Shown here: positions 1-6,565 of the stretch, piece after piece
How the letters are laid out: the number at the start of each line of letters is the position of its first letter
Numbering within the stretch: position 1 is the stretch's first letter
Source of the DNA: Faecenecus sp036648855
GTDB taxonomy: Bacteria > Bacillota_I > Bacilli_A > RF39 > UBA660
Direction: 5' to 3'
DNA: 7,622 nucleotides
Assembly: GCA_036648855.1 (NCBI GenBank)
Contig: JAVWCU010000044.1
Span: 1 to 7,622 of the forward strand
Translations under genes and position numbers: made by a program
Notes under the pieces: model-generated
Databases searched by the model: none
Told to the model about the DNA's origin: nothing
What the model saw: only the letters and a program-made list of their open reading frames with translations

Positions 1-21
1 ATTAAGATTCTTTTTTTATAT

Positions 22-46
22 AAAAAAGTAGTTAACCTACTTTTTT
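22..46. terminator. Bidirectional intrinsic terminator of the FemAB-family gene
   Basis: A perfect 10-bp inverted repeat pairs 22-31 (AAAAAAGTAG) with 37-46 (CTACTTTTTT) around a 5-nt loop. Because the outer stem is A/T on both sides, either strand gives a hairpin ending in a U run; on the plus strand the T run extends to 48. On the minus strand it starts inside the stop codon of the FemAB-like gene (32-34), so it most likely ends that transcript. It may also end a plus-strand transcript arriving from beyond the left edge. The hairpin was read by eye and no folding energy was computed. Confidence 0.7.
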
Positions 47-1291
47 TTGAATTGATTTTCGAATTGGTTTAAATTCACATATTTTATACATTAGATGATT
101 AATTATATAGTCAAATTCTCCAATATATTCAGTAGCTGTTGCACCAAAACCTAATTTAGATTCATTAAGTCCAGAGTATTTATTGGGTTTATTAAATTCT
201 CCAGTGATGGCATTTAAATTAAAATACTGATAACCAAGATTATTATATTTTTTAATTAAGTACCATTTTAATAAATAATTAGAATTAAATCTAGAATATG
301 TAGGATTATACCCATCTATTAGAAGATTAATTCCTTGATCATATTTAATAATACAGATAGCCCCAACGGTTACTCCTTCAGGGTGTAGTTGTAATAGTTT
401 AGTAGCAGTTAATAATTCGGTTTTATAGGCAGTTAGCAGTTTGTCTGATTCCATTTTTTCATTTAATATTTTTCTAATATCTTTCCCATTAGCATTTTGA
501 ATAGCTTGGTTAAGTTCTTCATTCCTTATGGTTTCTGTTTCATATTGGTTTTTGGCATTTATAACATACTTTTCGGAATTTACTCTAGCAAAGTATAGTT
601 CTACCATATCAGGTGGAAAAGTGTTGAATAAGGTTTGGTAGTAAGATAAAGGTCTTCTATGTTTCTTTTTGATAAATTCATAGAATTTTGGAATGTCTTC
701 TTTATTTCCTAAATATATTTCTATACCGTTGCGTTCGGCTTTTCTAATTTTAGTTCTAATTTGCTTACTAAATTCTTTAAATAAGTTGTTATTATTCGTA
801 GTAAAATTTAAATAAGCATTCCATCTGGGCTTCATATTTTCAAAATATTGATTGAATCCTTTGTGCACATAATTGGCTTTTTTTAGTATCTCTAAAATGT
901 TGTTAATTTCTGAATTGTAGGAAAGAATATTACCTTGTTCATCTCTGGTGGAACAAGGTATTAAAGGGTCTATTTTAATATAGATAAACTTTTGCTTGAA
1001 TAAGAGTTTTTTAATTTTACTAGTTAATTCAATAATTAAATTAGAATTAGTATAATCAATTAAGTACCCACGAGGAGCATAGGCATATTTAAACCCTAAA
1101 AATATGTCTTTATAAAGAATTAAAGTAGCGCCTATTAATTCATTGCTATTATCAACAAAGCCTAAGTAATGAGCATTAAAACCGTATTCACTCATTAAGT
1201 CTCCATAAGCACTACTTTGGTAGAAATTACGGTATCTATGAGTTTTAGCATAATTATCAAAAGCATCTTTTTCCATTGTAATAATCTTCAT
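32..1291 (-). CDS. FemAB-family peptidoglycan bridge peptidyltransferase (FemX/FemA/MurM-like)
   Basis: The 419-aa protein matches the FemAB family, cytoplasmic enzymes that use aminoacyl-tRNA to add amino acids to the stem-peptide lysine (or equivalent) of lipid II. The length is usual for the family. An N-terminal GNAT-like half includes YAPRGYLIDY (71-80) and a basic RTKIRKAERNG segment (179-189). A charged, probably coiled-coil helical hairpin lies at about 246-304, as in FemA-type proteins. The second GNAT-like half follows, with GYNPTYSRFNSNYLLKW (327-343), the FemAB-like AITGEFNKPNKYSGLNESKLGFG (371-393, split across the family's conserved G-F and GL..K.GFG positions) and EYIGEFDYIIN (398-408). 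ATG 1291 is chosen because GAGGAG lies 5 nt upstream on the minus strand; Met6 is a weaker alternative. The protein is unusually Asn-rich (four Asn at 166-169). It is transcribed divergently from murD. The family call is firm; the amino acid added and the bridge position cannot be read from sequence, and a tRNA-dependent role outside the wall is possible. Confidence 0.85.
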   Translation of the reverse strand: MKIITMEKDAFDNYAKTHRYRNFYQSSAYGDLMSEYGFNAHYLGFVDNSNELIGATLILYKDIFLGFKYAYAPRGYLIDYTNSNLIIELTSKIKKLLFKQKFIYIKIDPLIPCSTRDEQGNILSYNSEINNILEILKKANYVHKGFNQYFENMKPRWNAYLNFTTNNNNLFKEFSKQIRTKIRKAERNGIEIYLGNKEDIPKFYEFIKKKHRRPLSYYQTLFNTFPPDMVELYFARVNSEKYVINAKNQYETETIRNEELNQAIQNANGKDIRKILNEKMESDKLLTAYKTELLTATKLLQLHPEGVTVGAICIIKYDQGINLLIDGYNPTYSRFNSNYLLKWYLIKKYNNLGYQYFNLNAITGEFNKPNKYSGLNESKLGFGATATEYIGEFDYIINHLMYKICEFKPIRKSIQKKVG

Positions 1292-1316
1292 ATATTCTCC
1301 TCATTTAGTATAGATT

Positions 1317-1345
1317 AGTATAGCATAAAACGATATTATTAACAA
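1317..1345 (-). promoter_or_regulatory. Candidate sigma-A promoter for the FemAB-family gene
   Basis: On the minus strand, TTGTTA (1345-1340, 4 of 6 to TTGACA) and TATACT (1322-1317, 5 of 6 to TATAAT) are separated by exactly 17 bp. Transcription would start near 1310, leaving a leader of about 20 nt that contains the GAGGAG ribosome site (1302-1297). A second TATACT lies at 1312-1307 but would place the start very close to the ribosome site. This was assigned by eye from consensus matching only. Confidence 0.45.
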
Positions 1346-1416
1346 TATTTCTAATTGAATAATAGGGTAGTTCCAATATCAATATTTCCTTAAATGTAAA
1401 GGGATTGAGGTTTTTA

Positions 1417-1445
1417 TTCTCAAATGGAGTAATAAATAGTATAAT
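1417..1445 (+). promoter_or_regulatory. Candidate sigma-A promoter for murD-eno
   Basis: A perfect TATAAT at 1440-1445 has TTCTCA (1417-1422, 4 of 6 to TTGACA) 17 bp upstream. Transcription would start near 1452, giving a leader of only about 11 nt that just includes the GGTGAT ribosome site (1454-1459). That short leader is the main doubt. An alternative is TTGAGG (1405-1410) with TAATAA (1430-1435), which has a poorer 19-bp spacer. One of the two probably drives murD, since its upstream neighbour is divergent. Confidence 0.35.
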
Positions 1446-1462
1446 GCTAGTAGGGTGATTTT

Positions 1463-2815
1463 ATGTTTGAGAACAAAAATATATTTATTTTGGGATTTGC
1501 TAGAAGTGGTTATGAGGCCGCTAAGTTTTTAGCTAAGAGGGGTAATAGAGTAACTTTAAATGATGCTAAAGATGAAGATAAACTAGAGACTGTTAAAATT
1601 CAAGAATTAAGGGAATTGGGAGTTAATTTTATTTTTGGTAGTCATCCAGATGAGGCACTAAACAATGACTTTGATTACTTTATTAAAAATCCTGGAGTAC
1701 CAATTGACCATAAATATGTGTTAAAAGCTAGGGAACTTGGGATTCCGGTTATTAATGAAGTAGAGATGGCTTATCAATTATTACCTAAGGATATTACTTT
1801 AATAGGGATTACAGGTACTAATGGGAAGACAACAACTACAACGTTAATATATGAGATAATAGCAGCTAGTGGTAGAAGAGTACATTTGGCGGGTAATATT
1901 GGCTATCCTTTGTGTAGTTTTTTAGATAAATTACAAAGTGGGGATATTATTGTAATGGAGGTATCTTGCCAGCAATTAGAAAATGTTGATTTATTTAAAC
2001 CTCATATTGCAGTAATGACTAATTTAAGCCCTGCTCATGTTGATTTTTTTCATACTTATGAAGCTTATAAAAAGGTAAAGAGTAAAATATTTGCTCATCA
2101 AACTGTTGACGATATAGCAGTATTAAATATGGAAAACACGGAGGTTTTAGAATTATCTAAAAATATTAAATCTTCTACGGTTTATTTCTCTTCAAAAAAC
2201 GAGATAAATGGATGCTATATAAAAGATGGGGTAATTTATTATTATGCTGAGGAAATAATAGCAATTAAGGATATATTTTTAGTTGGTAAACATAACTTAG
2301 AGAATATTATGAGCTCTATTATGGTAGTAAAACAGTTAAATATTAGTAATGAGACAATAGTAGATGTTTTGAAAACTTTTAAAGGAGTTGAACATCGTTT
2401 AGAATTTGTGAGAAATTTCAGGGGTAGATTATTTTATAATGATACTGAAGCAACTAATATTAAGTCAACAGAAATAGCACTACAATCATTTGAAAAACCC
2501 GTAATTTTATATTTAGGGGGATTAGATAGAGGACAAGATTTTAATTTGTTAAAAGAGAATATGACTTATGTTAAAGCTATTATAGGAATAGGCCAAAGTA
2601 GGGAAAGGGTATTAGAGTTTGGTAAAAGTTTACAAATACCTACTTATATTTTTGAACATTTAAGAGAGGCTTTTAAAAAGAGTTATGAGGTTTCTGACTC
2701 AGGGGATATTATTTTATTAAGTCCAGCTAGTGCATCTTGGGATCAATATAAGCAGTGTGAAGATAGAGGTTTAGAATTTAAAGAATATGTGGAGGAGTTA
2801 ACTAATGAAGATTAA
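1463..2815 (+). CDS. murD: UDP-N-acetylmuramoyl-L-alanine--D-glutamate ligase (MurD)
   Basis: MurD adds D-glutamate to UDP-MurNAc-L-Ala with ATP, the second stem-peptide step in cytoplasmic peptidoglycan synthesis. At 450 aa it has full family length. The N-terminal Rossmann-like UDP-binding domain starts at 6-30 (GFARSGYEAA). The central ATPase domain has the P-loop GITGTNGKTTT (115-125), HLAGNIG (141-147) and Lys206 in KVKSKIF, aligned with the carbamylated lysine of E. coli MurD. KHNLEN (276-281) and VEHRLEFV (309-316) are family signatures. The C-terminal domain has GGLDRG (352-357) and LLSPASASWDQY (418-429), in the Staphylococcus/Streptococcus style. Oddities: the usual DSKATN motif reads DTEATN (327-332, Glu329 for Lys), and the usual SSFQLE reads SCQQLE. 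ATG 1463 is preceded by GGTGAT (1454-1459). No other mur or division gene is adjacent. The 3' end overlaps eno by 11 bp, so the two are probably co-transcribed and translationally coupled. Confidence 0.93.
   Translation: MFENKNIFILGFARSGYEAAKFLAKRGNRVTLNDAKDEDKLETVKIQELRELGVNFIFGSHPDEALNNDFDYFIKNPGVPIDHKYVLKARELGIPVINEVEMAYQLLPKDITLIGITGTNGKTTTTTLIYEIIAASGRRVHLAGNIGYPLCSFLDKLQSGDIIVMEVSCQQLENVDLFKPHIAVMTNLSPAHVDFFHTYEAYKKVKSKIFAHQTVDDIAVLNMENTEVLELSKNIKSSTVYFSSKNEINGCYIKDGVIYYYAEEIIAIKDIFLVGKHNLENIMSSIMVVKQLNISNETIVDVLKTFKGVEHRLEFVRNFRGRLFYNDTEATNIKSTEIALQSFEKPVILYLGGLDRGQDFNLLKENMTYVKAIIGIGQSRERVLEFGKSLQIPTYIFEHLREAFKKSYEVSDSGDIILLSPASASWDQYKQCEDRGLEFKEYVEELTNED
2791..2797 (+). promoter_or_regulatory. 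Ribosome binding site of eno, inside murD
   Basis: GGAGGAG at 2791-2797, 7 nt before ATG 2805, is a near-ideal Shine-Dalgarno sequence lying within the murD reading frame (codons for the C-terminal VEEL). It fixes the eno start and shows that eno is translated from an mRNA whose ribosome site is swept by ribosomes finishing murD. Confidence 0.85.
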
Positions 2816-4028
2816 GAATGTTAAAGGGCGAGAGGTATTAGATTCAAGAGGTAATCCAACTGTTGAGGTTGAGGTTATTTTAGAGGATGGAACTCTTGGC
2901 AGAGCTATTGTACCAAGTGGAGCTTCTACTGGGGAAAGAGAAGCTTTAGAGTTAAGAGATGGTGGTAGTCGTTATTTAGGAAAGGGTGTAATGACCGCAG
3001 TTAATAATGTCAATACGGTCTTAAGAGATTTAGTAATAGGAATGGATGCCTACAATCAGCAAGAGGTAGATTATGCAATGATTAGGTTAGATGGTACTCC
3101 AACCAAGTCTAAATATGGAGCTAATGCTATTTTAGGGATATCTTTAGCAACTATGAAGGCCGCGGCTTTATCTAAAGGGTTACCTCTATATCGTTATATA
3201 GGAAATGGGACTGTTTTACCAGATTTAATGGTAAATATTTTAAACGGGGGAGCTCATGCGGATAATAAACTTGATTTTCAAGAATTTATGATTATTCCAA
3301 ATAGAAAAACAGTAAAAGAAAGAATTCAAGTAGCGGCAGAAGTATTTCATCATTTAAAAACGGTTTTAAAAAACAATGGTTATACGACTGCAGTAGGAGA
3401 TGAAGGTGGTTTTGCTCCTGATTTAAGTAGTAATGCTTTAGGGTTTGATTTGATTATGGAAGCTATCGTTAAAGCAGGATATAAGCCTGGAGTTGATGTT
3501 AATCTAGGAATTGATGTAGCAGCTAGTGAGTTTTATTCAAATGGTAAATATATTTTAGCAGGAGAAAACAGGACATTATCAACAGATGAATTAATTGATT
3601 TTTATGAAGAATTGATTAGTAAATATCCAATTATTTCAATAGAAGATCCAGTTGATGAAAATGATTGGGAGGGATTTGTTAAAATAACCAATAAGCTTGG
3701 TAAGAAGGTTCAACTAGTAGGGGATGATTTATTTGTTACTAATATATTGTATTTACAAAAAGGAATAGATTTAGGAGCAGGTAATTCAATTTTAATTAAG
3801 GTTAATCAAATAGGAACAATAACAGAGACTTTAGAAACTATTAAATTAGCAAAAGATAATAACTATAAAACAGTCATTTCTCATCGTAGTGGGGAAACTG
3901 AAGATACTACGATTGCTGATTTGGCAGTTGGGCTTAATCTTGGACAAATAAAGACAGGTTCTATGTCTAGAACAGAAAGAATTTGTAAATATAATCAGTT
4001 ATTAAGAATAGAAGAGGAATTGCTATAA
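2805..4028 (+). CDS. eno: Enolase (phosphopyruvate hydratase)
   Basis: Enolase converts 2-phosphoglycerate to phosphoenolpyruvate in glycolysis with two Mg2+ ions, and in many bacteria it also joins the RNA degradosome. The N-terminal domain shows REVLDSRGNPTVEVE (9-23) and the mobile substrate loop SGAST (38-42). The barrel has His151 in NGGAHADN, the acid/base Glu200 in VGDEGGFAP, Mg ligands Asp237, Glu280 (SIED) and Asp307/308 (GDDLFVTN), catalytic Lys332 (LIKVNQIGT), the phosphate-binding SHRSGETED (359-367) and Lys383 (GQIKTG). All residues needed for catalysis are visible. At 407 aa it is shorter than the usual ~430: it stops right after YNQLLRIEEELL, where most bacterial enolases carry roughly 20 more residues. 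Bases after the stop do not encode that tail in any frame, so this is not a simple frameshift. The neighbour upstream is murD rather than the usual glycolytic genes (gpmI, tpiA, pgk). Confidence 0.95.
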   Translation: MKIKNVKGREVLDSRGNPTVEVEVILEDGTLGRAIVPSGASTGEREALELRDGGSRYLGKGVMTAVNNVNTVLRDLVIGMDAYNQQEVDYAMIRLDGTPTKSKYGANAILGISLATMKAAALSKGLPLYRYIGNGTVLPDLMVNILNGGAHADNKLDFQEFMIIPNRKTVKERIQVAAEVFHHLKTVLKNNGYTTAVGDEGGFAPDLSSNALGFDLIMEAIVKAGYKPGVDVNLGIDVAASEFYSNGKYILAGENRTLSTDELIDFYEELISKYPIISIEDPVDENDWEGFVKITNKLGKKVQLVGDDLFVTNILYLQKGIDLGAGNSILIKVNQIGTITETLETIKLAKDNNYKTVISHRSGETEDTTIADLAVGLNLGQIKTGSMSRTERICKYNQLLRIEEELL

Positions 4029-4032
4029 TTAT

Positions 4033-4061
4033 TTGCAATTTAGACGGTAATATGTTAAATT
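4033..4061 (+). promoter_or_regulatory. Weak candidate promoter upstream of secG
   Basis: TTGCAA (4033-4038) and TAAATT (4056-4061) sit 17 bp apart, and each matches consensus at 4 of 6 positions. No terminator is visible between eno and secG, so secG may simply be read from murD-eno; this promoter is optional and weakly supported. Confidence 0.22.
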
Positions 4062-4094
4062 ATTAGGTATATAAATGGAAATGGAGGAATACTC

Positions 4095-4310
4095 ATGAAA
4101 ACTATATTAATTGTTATTTCTATTTTGTTAATAGTGATTGTACTATTACAAAGTAATAAAGCTGAGAGTAGTGCTCAAATTATAACTGGAGGAACAACTG
4201 ATCTTTTTAGTAAAAGAAAAGAACGTGGTTCAGAGTTATTTATAAGTAGATTGACTTTTGTATTAGGAATGTCATTTTTTACGATAAGTTTAATTTCATC
4301 ATTTATGTAA
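4095..4310 (+). CDS. secG: SecG, preprotein translocase subunit
   Basis: SecG is the small non-essential membrane subunit of the SecYEG export channel. The 71-aa size and topology fit: hydrophobic segment 1 at about 3-18 leads into LLQSNK (17-22), then the Gly/Ser-rich cytoplasmic loop with GGTTDLFSKRKERG (32-45), matching the family's VLLQ..K and LFG.R..RG motifs, then hydrophobic segment 2 at about 52-70. The normally conserved Gly after LF is Ser39. GGAGG (4083-4087) lies 7 nt before ATG 4095. It follows eno by 66 bp, the order often seen in Clostridia, and is followed by a terminator hairpin. An antisense open frame of similar length across this gene is a shadow. Confidence 0.9.
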   Translation: MKTILIVISILLIVIVLLQSNKAESSAQIITGGTTDLFSKRKERGSELFISRLTFVLGMSFFTISLISSFM

Positions 4311-4322
4311 ATAAAGTATTTT

Positions 4323-4350
4323 AGGACTAACAATAAAGTCCTTTTTATTT
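4323..4350 (+). terminator. Intrinsic terminator after secG
   Basis: AGGACT (4323-4328) pairs perfectly with AGTCCT (4337-4342) around the 8-nt loop AACAATAA, and the right arm runs into a T-rich tract to 4350 (broken by one A). A 6-bp stem makes this moderate in strength, so some read-through into rnr is likely. The left arm and loop are nearly identical to the terminator at the end of rnr. Confidence 0.6.
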
Positions 4351-4356
4351 TATAAT
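4327..4356 (+). promoter_or_regulatory. Candidate rnr promoter nested in the secG terminator
   Basis: A perfect TATAAT (4351-4356) follows the terminator T tract. CTAACA (4327-4332, 4 of 6 to TTGACA) lies 18 bp upstream, spanning the stem end and loop of the hairpin. Transcription would start near 4363, giving a leader of about 25 nt before ATG 4389. The same layout recurs before smpB, which raises confidence in both. Confidence 0.4.
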
Positions 4357-4376
4357 AGAAATTGGGTAGACTAAAA

Positions 4377-4384
4377 AGGGGTGG
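4377..4384 (+). promoter_or_regulatory. Ribosome binding site deciding the rnr start
   Basis: AGGGGTGG at 4377-4384 lies 4 nt before ATG 4389. This supports ATG 4389 over the in-frame TTG at 4362, which has no purine-rich site in front of it and would add nine residues translated from the ribosome site itself (GGGGTGG). Confidence 0.7.
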
Positions 4385-4388
4385 AAAC

Positions 4389-6509
4389 ATGAAAGAAAGA
4401 ATAATGGATTTATTAAAGAATACTGATAGGGCTTTATCTATTATGGAGATAGATAGTTTTTTAGGTAATACTAGTGCTTTAGAGACTATTGAAGTAGGGA
4501 AAGTATTAAAGGAATTAGAAGAAGATTATACTATTTATCATTCTAATAAGGATAAATATATGCTAATGGAAAATAGTCATTTAAAGAAGGGTGTTCTTCG
4601 GGCTAATCGTAAGGGTTTTGGATTTGTAGAAGCAGGTGATCCTACTCGTAATGATGATGATATTTATATTAGTATGGATAATATGAATGGTGCTATTCAT
4701 AATGATATGGTATTAGTTGAGGTTATAAGTAAGAAGGGACTTGATCGTAAAGAGGGAAGAATTCTTAAGATTATTAAGAGGGAAGTAACATCTGTTGTAG
4801 GAGAGATTAATTTTAAGGATGATGTTGGTTATATTACTTTGGATGATAAGAAGTTAAGATTACAAATAGAAATAAGTAGGAAGAATTCATTAGGCTCTGT
4901 AGATGGGCATAAAGTCGTTGTAGAGCTTATTGGACAAATTAGTGGTTCCCGTTACCATGGACGAGTTATACAGATTCTAGGGCATAAGAATGACCCTGGA
5001 GTTGATATTCTATCTATTATTAGTAAATATAATATAGATACAGAATTTGATGATGATACTATTAAGGCATTAGACTCTATTCCTGATGAAGTTTTAAGTA
5101 GTGAAATGGTAGGAAGAAGAGATTTAAGAGAAGAAGAGATTTTTACTATAGATGGTGATGATACTAAGGATATAGATGACGCTATCTCAATTAAGGTATT
5201 AGATAATGGTAATTATGAGTTGGGTGTTCATATTGCAGATGTTAGTTATTATGTAAAGGAAAATAGTCCTATTGATGTAGAGGCTATGAATAGGGGAACT
5301 AGTGTTTATTTAGTAGATAGAGTTATTCCTATGTTACCTCATAAGTTATCTAACGGAATATGTTCTTTAAACCCTGGAAAAGATAGATTGGCTATGTCTT
5401 GTGTGATGGAAATTGATCATCAAGGTAAGGTAGTTAATTATGAAATATTTGAAAGCGTAATTAGATCTTCTATTCAAATGACATATAAGAAGGTTAATGC
5501 TATTTTGGATACTAATGAAGTGGCCTCTGGTTATGAACCATTTGTTAAGAGTCTTAAACTTATGCAAGAGTTAGCTACTATTATTAGAAAAATGAAGCTT
5601 AATCGTGGCTATTTAGATTTTGATGTTGATGAAGCTAAGATATTAGTAGATGAAAAGTGTCATCCAACTGAAATAGTTTTAAGAGACCGTGGTGTTGGAG
5701 AAAATATGATTGAGGACTTTATGATAGCTGCTAATGAGACTGTAGCAACTCACATATTTTATATGGAATTACCTTTTATATATCGGGTTCATGAATTTCC
5801 TAAGGAAGAAAAGATTAGAAGCTTTTTAACATTCTTAGGTAGTTTGGGTTATACATTTACTGGTAATATGAAGGATACTAATCCTAAGACTATTCAAAAG
5901 TTATTAGAGTTTTTAAGCGATAAACCAGAGTTTAAAATATTATCTAGTTTATTACTTCGTAATATGCAAAAGGCTGTTTATAAACCACAGAATTTAGGAC
6001 ATTATGGTTTAGCTAGTAAATGTTATACGCATTTTACTAGTCCTATTAGAAGATATCCTGATACAACGGTACATCGTCTTCTTAGAACTTATTTATTTAA
6101 AGGAGATGTTTCTAGTAATACTTTAGCTCATTGGGAAGAAAAATTAGTTTTTGTTACGGATAATTCATCAGCTAAGGAGAGAGCTTCAATCAATTGTGAA
6201 AGAGAAGTTGAAGATATGAAAATGGCTGAATATATGGAAGATCATATAGGAGAAGAATTTGATGGAATGATTTCTAGCGTAATGAGTTTTGGAATGTTTG
6301 TTGAATTAGATAATTTAATAGAAGGACTTGTACCAATTAAGGATATGAAGGATTTCTTTCATTTTGATGAAGACCGTTTAACTTTAACTGGAGAAAGAAC
6401 AAAGGAAGTATATACAATTGGTGGTAGGGTTAGAGTTCGAGTAAAAAGAGCTTCGAAGGAAGATCAAACAATTGACTTTGAAGTAGTTAAAAAAATAGAA
6501 AAGGACTAA
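4389..6509 (+). CDS. rnr: Ribonuclease R (RNase II/RNB family 3'-5' exoribonuclease)
   Basis: RNase R is a processive 3'-5' exoribonuclease that degrades structured RNA and, with SmpB and tmRNA, the faulty mRNA released from stalled ribosomes. At 706 aa from ATG 4389 it has normal Firmicute length. Domain order: an N-terminal helix-turn-helix-like region (1-60, LSIMEIDSFLG), a cold-shock/OB domain (about 66-125, GVLRANRKGFGFV), a second OB region (about 130-200), the RNB catalytic domain (about 245-575) and an S1 domain (about 630-700, GMISSVMSFGMFVEL). The catalytic acidic cluster IDGDDTKDIDDA (254-265) supplies Asp255, Asp261, Asp263 and Asp264, aligned with the four Mg-binding aspartates of E. 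coli RNase R; the common EDA/EDP triplet reads DDT. YRVHEFP (475-481) and the signature HYGLASKCYTHFTSPIRRYPD (548-568, broken here only by family-typical substitutions) are intact. The unusually basic tail of some RNases R is absent. It sits directly before smpB and tmRNA, its functional partners. Confidence 0.95.
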   Translation: MKERIMDLLKNTDRALSIMEIDSFLGNTSALETIEVGKVLKELEEDYTIYHSNKDKYMLMENSHLKKGVLRANRKGFGFVEAGDPTRNDDDIYISMDNMNGAIHNDMVLVEVISKKGLDRKEGRILKIIKREVTSVVGEINFKDDVGYITLDDKKLRLQIEISRKNSLGSVDGHKVVVELIGQISGSRYHGRVIQILGHKNDPGVDILSIISKYNIDTEFDDDTIKALDSIPDEVLSSEMVGRRDLREEEIFTIDGDDTKDIDDAISIKVLDNGNYELGVHIADVSYYVKENSPIDVEAMNRGTSVYLVDRVIPMLPHKLSNGICSLNPGKDRLAMSCVMEIDHQGKVVNYEIFESVIRSSIQMTYKKVNAILDTNEVASGYEPFVKSLKLMQELATIIRKMKLNRGYLDFDVDEAKILVDEKCHPTEIVLRDRGVGENMIEDFMIAANETVATHIFYMELPFIYRVHEFPKEEKIRSFLTFLGSLGYTFTGNMKDTNPKTIQKLLEFLSDKPEFKILSSLLLRNMQKAVYKPQNLGHYGLASKCYTHFTSPIRRYPDTTVHRLLRTYLFKGDVSSNTLAHWEEKLVFVTDNSSAKERASINCEREVEDMKMAEYMEDHIGEEFDGMISSVMSFGMFVELDNLIEGLVPIKDMKDFFHFDEDRLTLTGERTKEVYTIGGRVRVRVKRASKEDQTIDFEVVKKIEKD

Positions 6510-6525
6510 CAAAATAGTCTTTTTT
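6498..6525 (+). terminator. Intrinsic terminator overlapping the rnr stop codon
   Basis: The left arm 6499-6507 pairs with 6516-6524 (core GACT/AGTC, one G-U pair, then A-U pairs) around the 8-nt loop AACAAAAT, and the right arm is the T run ending at 6525. The rnr stop codon (6507-6509) is inside the hairpin, so a terminating ribosome would compete with folding. It shares the 11-base string AGGACTAACAA with the secG terminator. Confidence 0.6.
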
Positions 6526-6535
6526 CGTTTATACT
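6506..6535 (+). promoter_or_regulatory. Candidate smpB promoter nested in the rnr terminator
   Basis: TATACT (6530-6535, 5 of 6) follows the T run. CTAACA (6506-6511, 4 of 6 to TTGACA) is 18 bp upstream, at the stem-loop border, exactly as before rnr. Transcription would start near 6542, giving a leader of about 24 nt before smpB. Confidence 0.38.
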
Positions 6536-6565
6536 AATATTGAATCAAATGACAGAGGTGAAAAT

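Noticed and set aside
1386..1404. Hairpin TTCCTT/AAGGGA in the murD leader, near a later T run, as an attenuator
   Set aside because: The stem is only 6 bp with a G-U pair, it is separated from the T run, and it lies upstream of the likely transcription start.
4029..4094. Frameshifted C-terminal tail of enolase
   Set aside because: I translated the bases after the eno stop in all forward frames and saw nothing like the usual enolase tail.
4362..4388. Nine-residue N-terminal extension of RNase R from TTG 4362
   Set aside because: The extension is encoded by the ribosome-site region itself, TTG 4362 lacks its own site, and ATG 4389 is well placed behind AGGGGTGG.
4175..4390. Minus-strand open frame of 71 codons
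   Set aside because: It lies antisense to secG and its terminator, has no ribosome site or recognisable motif, and its composition is what the reverse of AT-rich coding DNA gives.
5367..5567. Minus-strand open frame of 66 codons
   Set aside because: It is entirely inside the well-conserved RNB domain of rnr and shows no independent signals.
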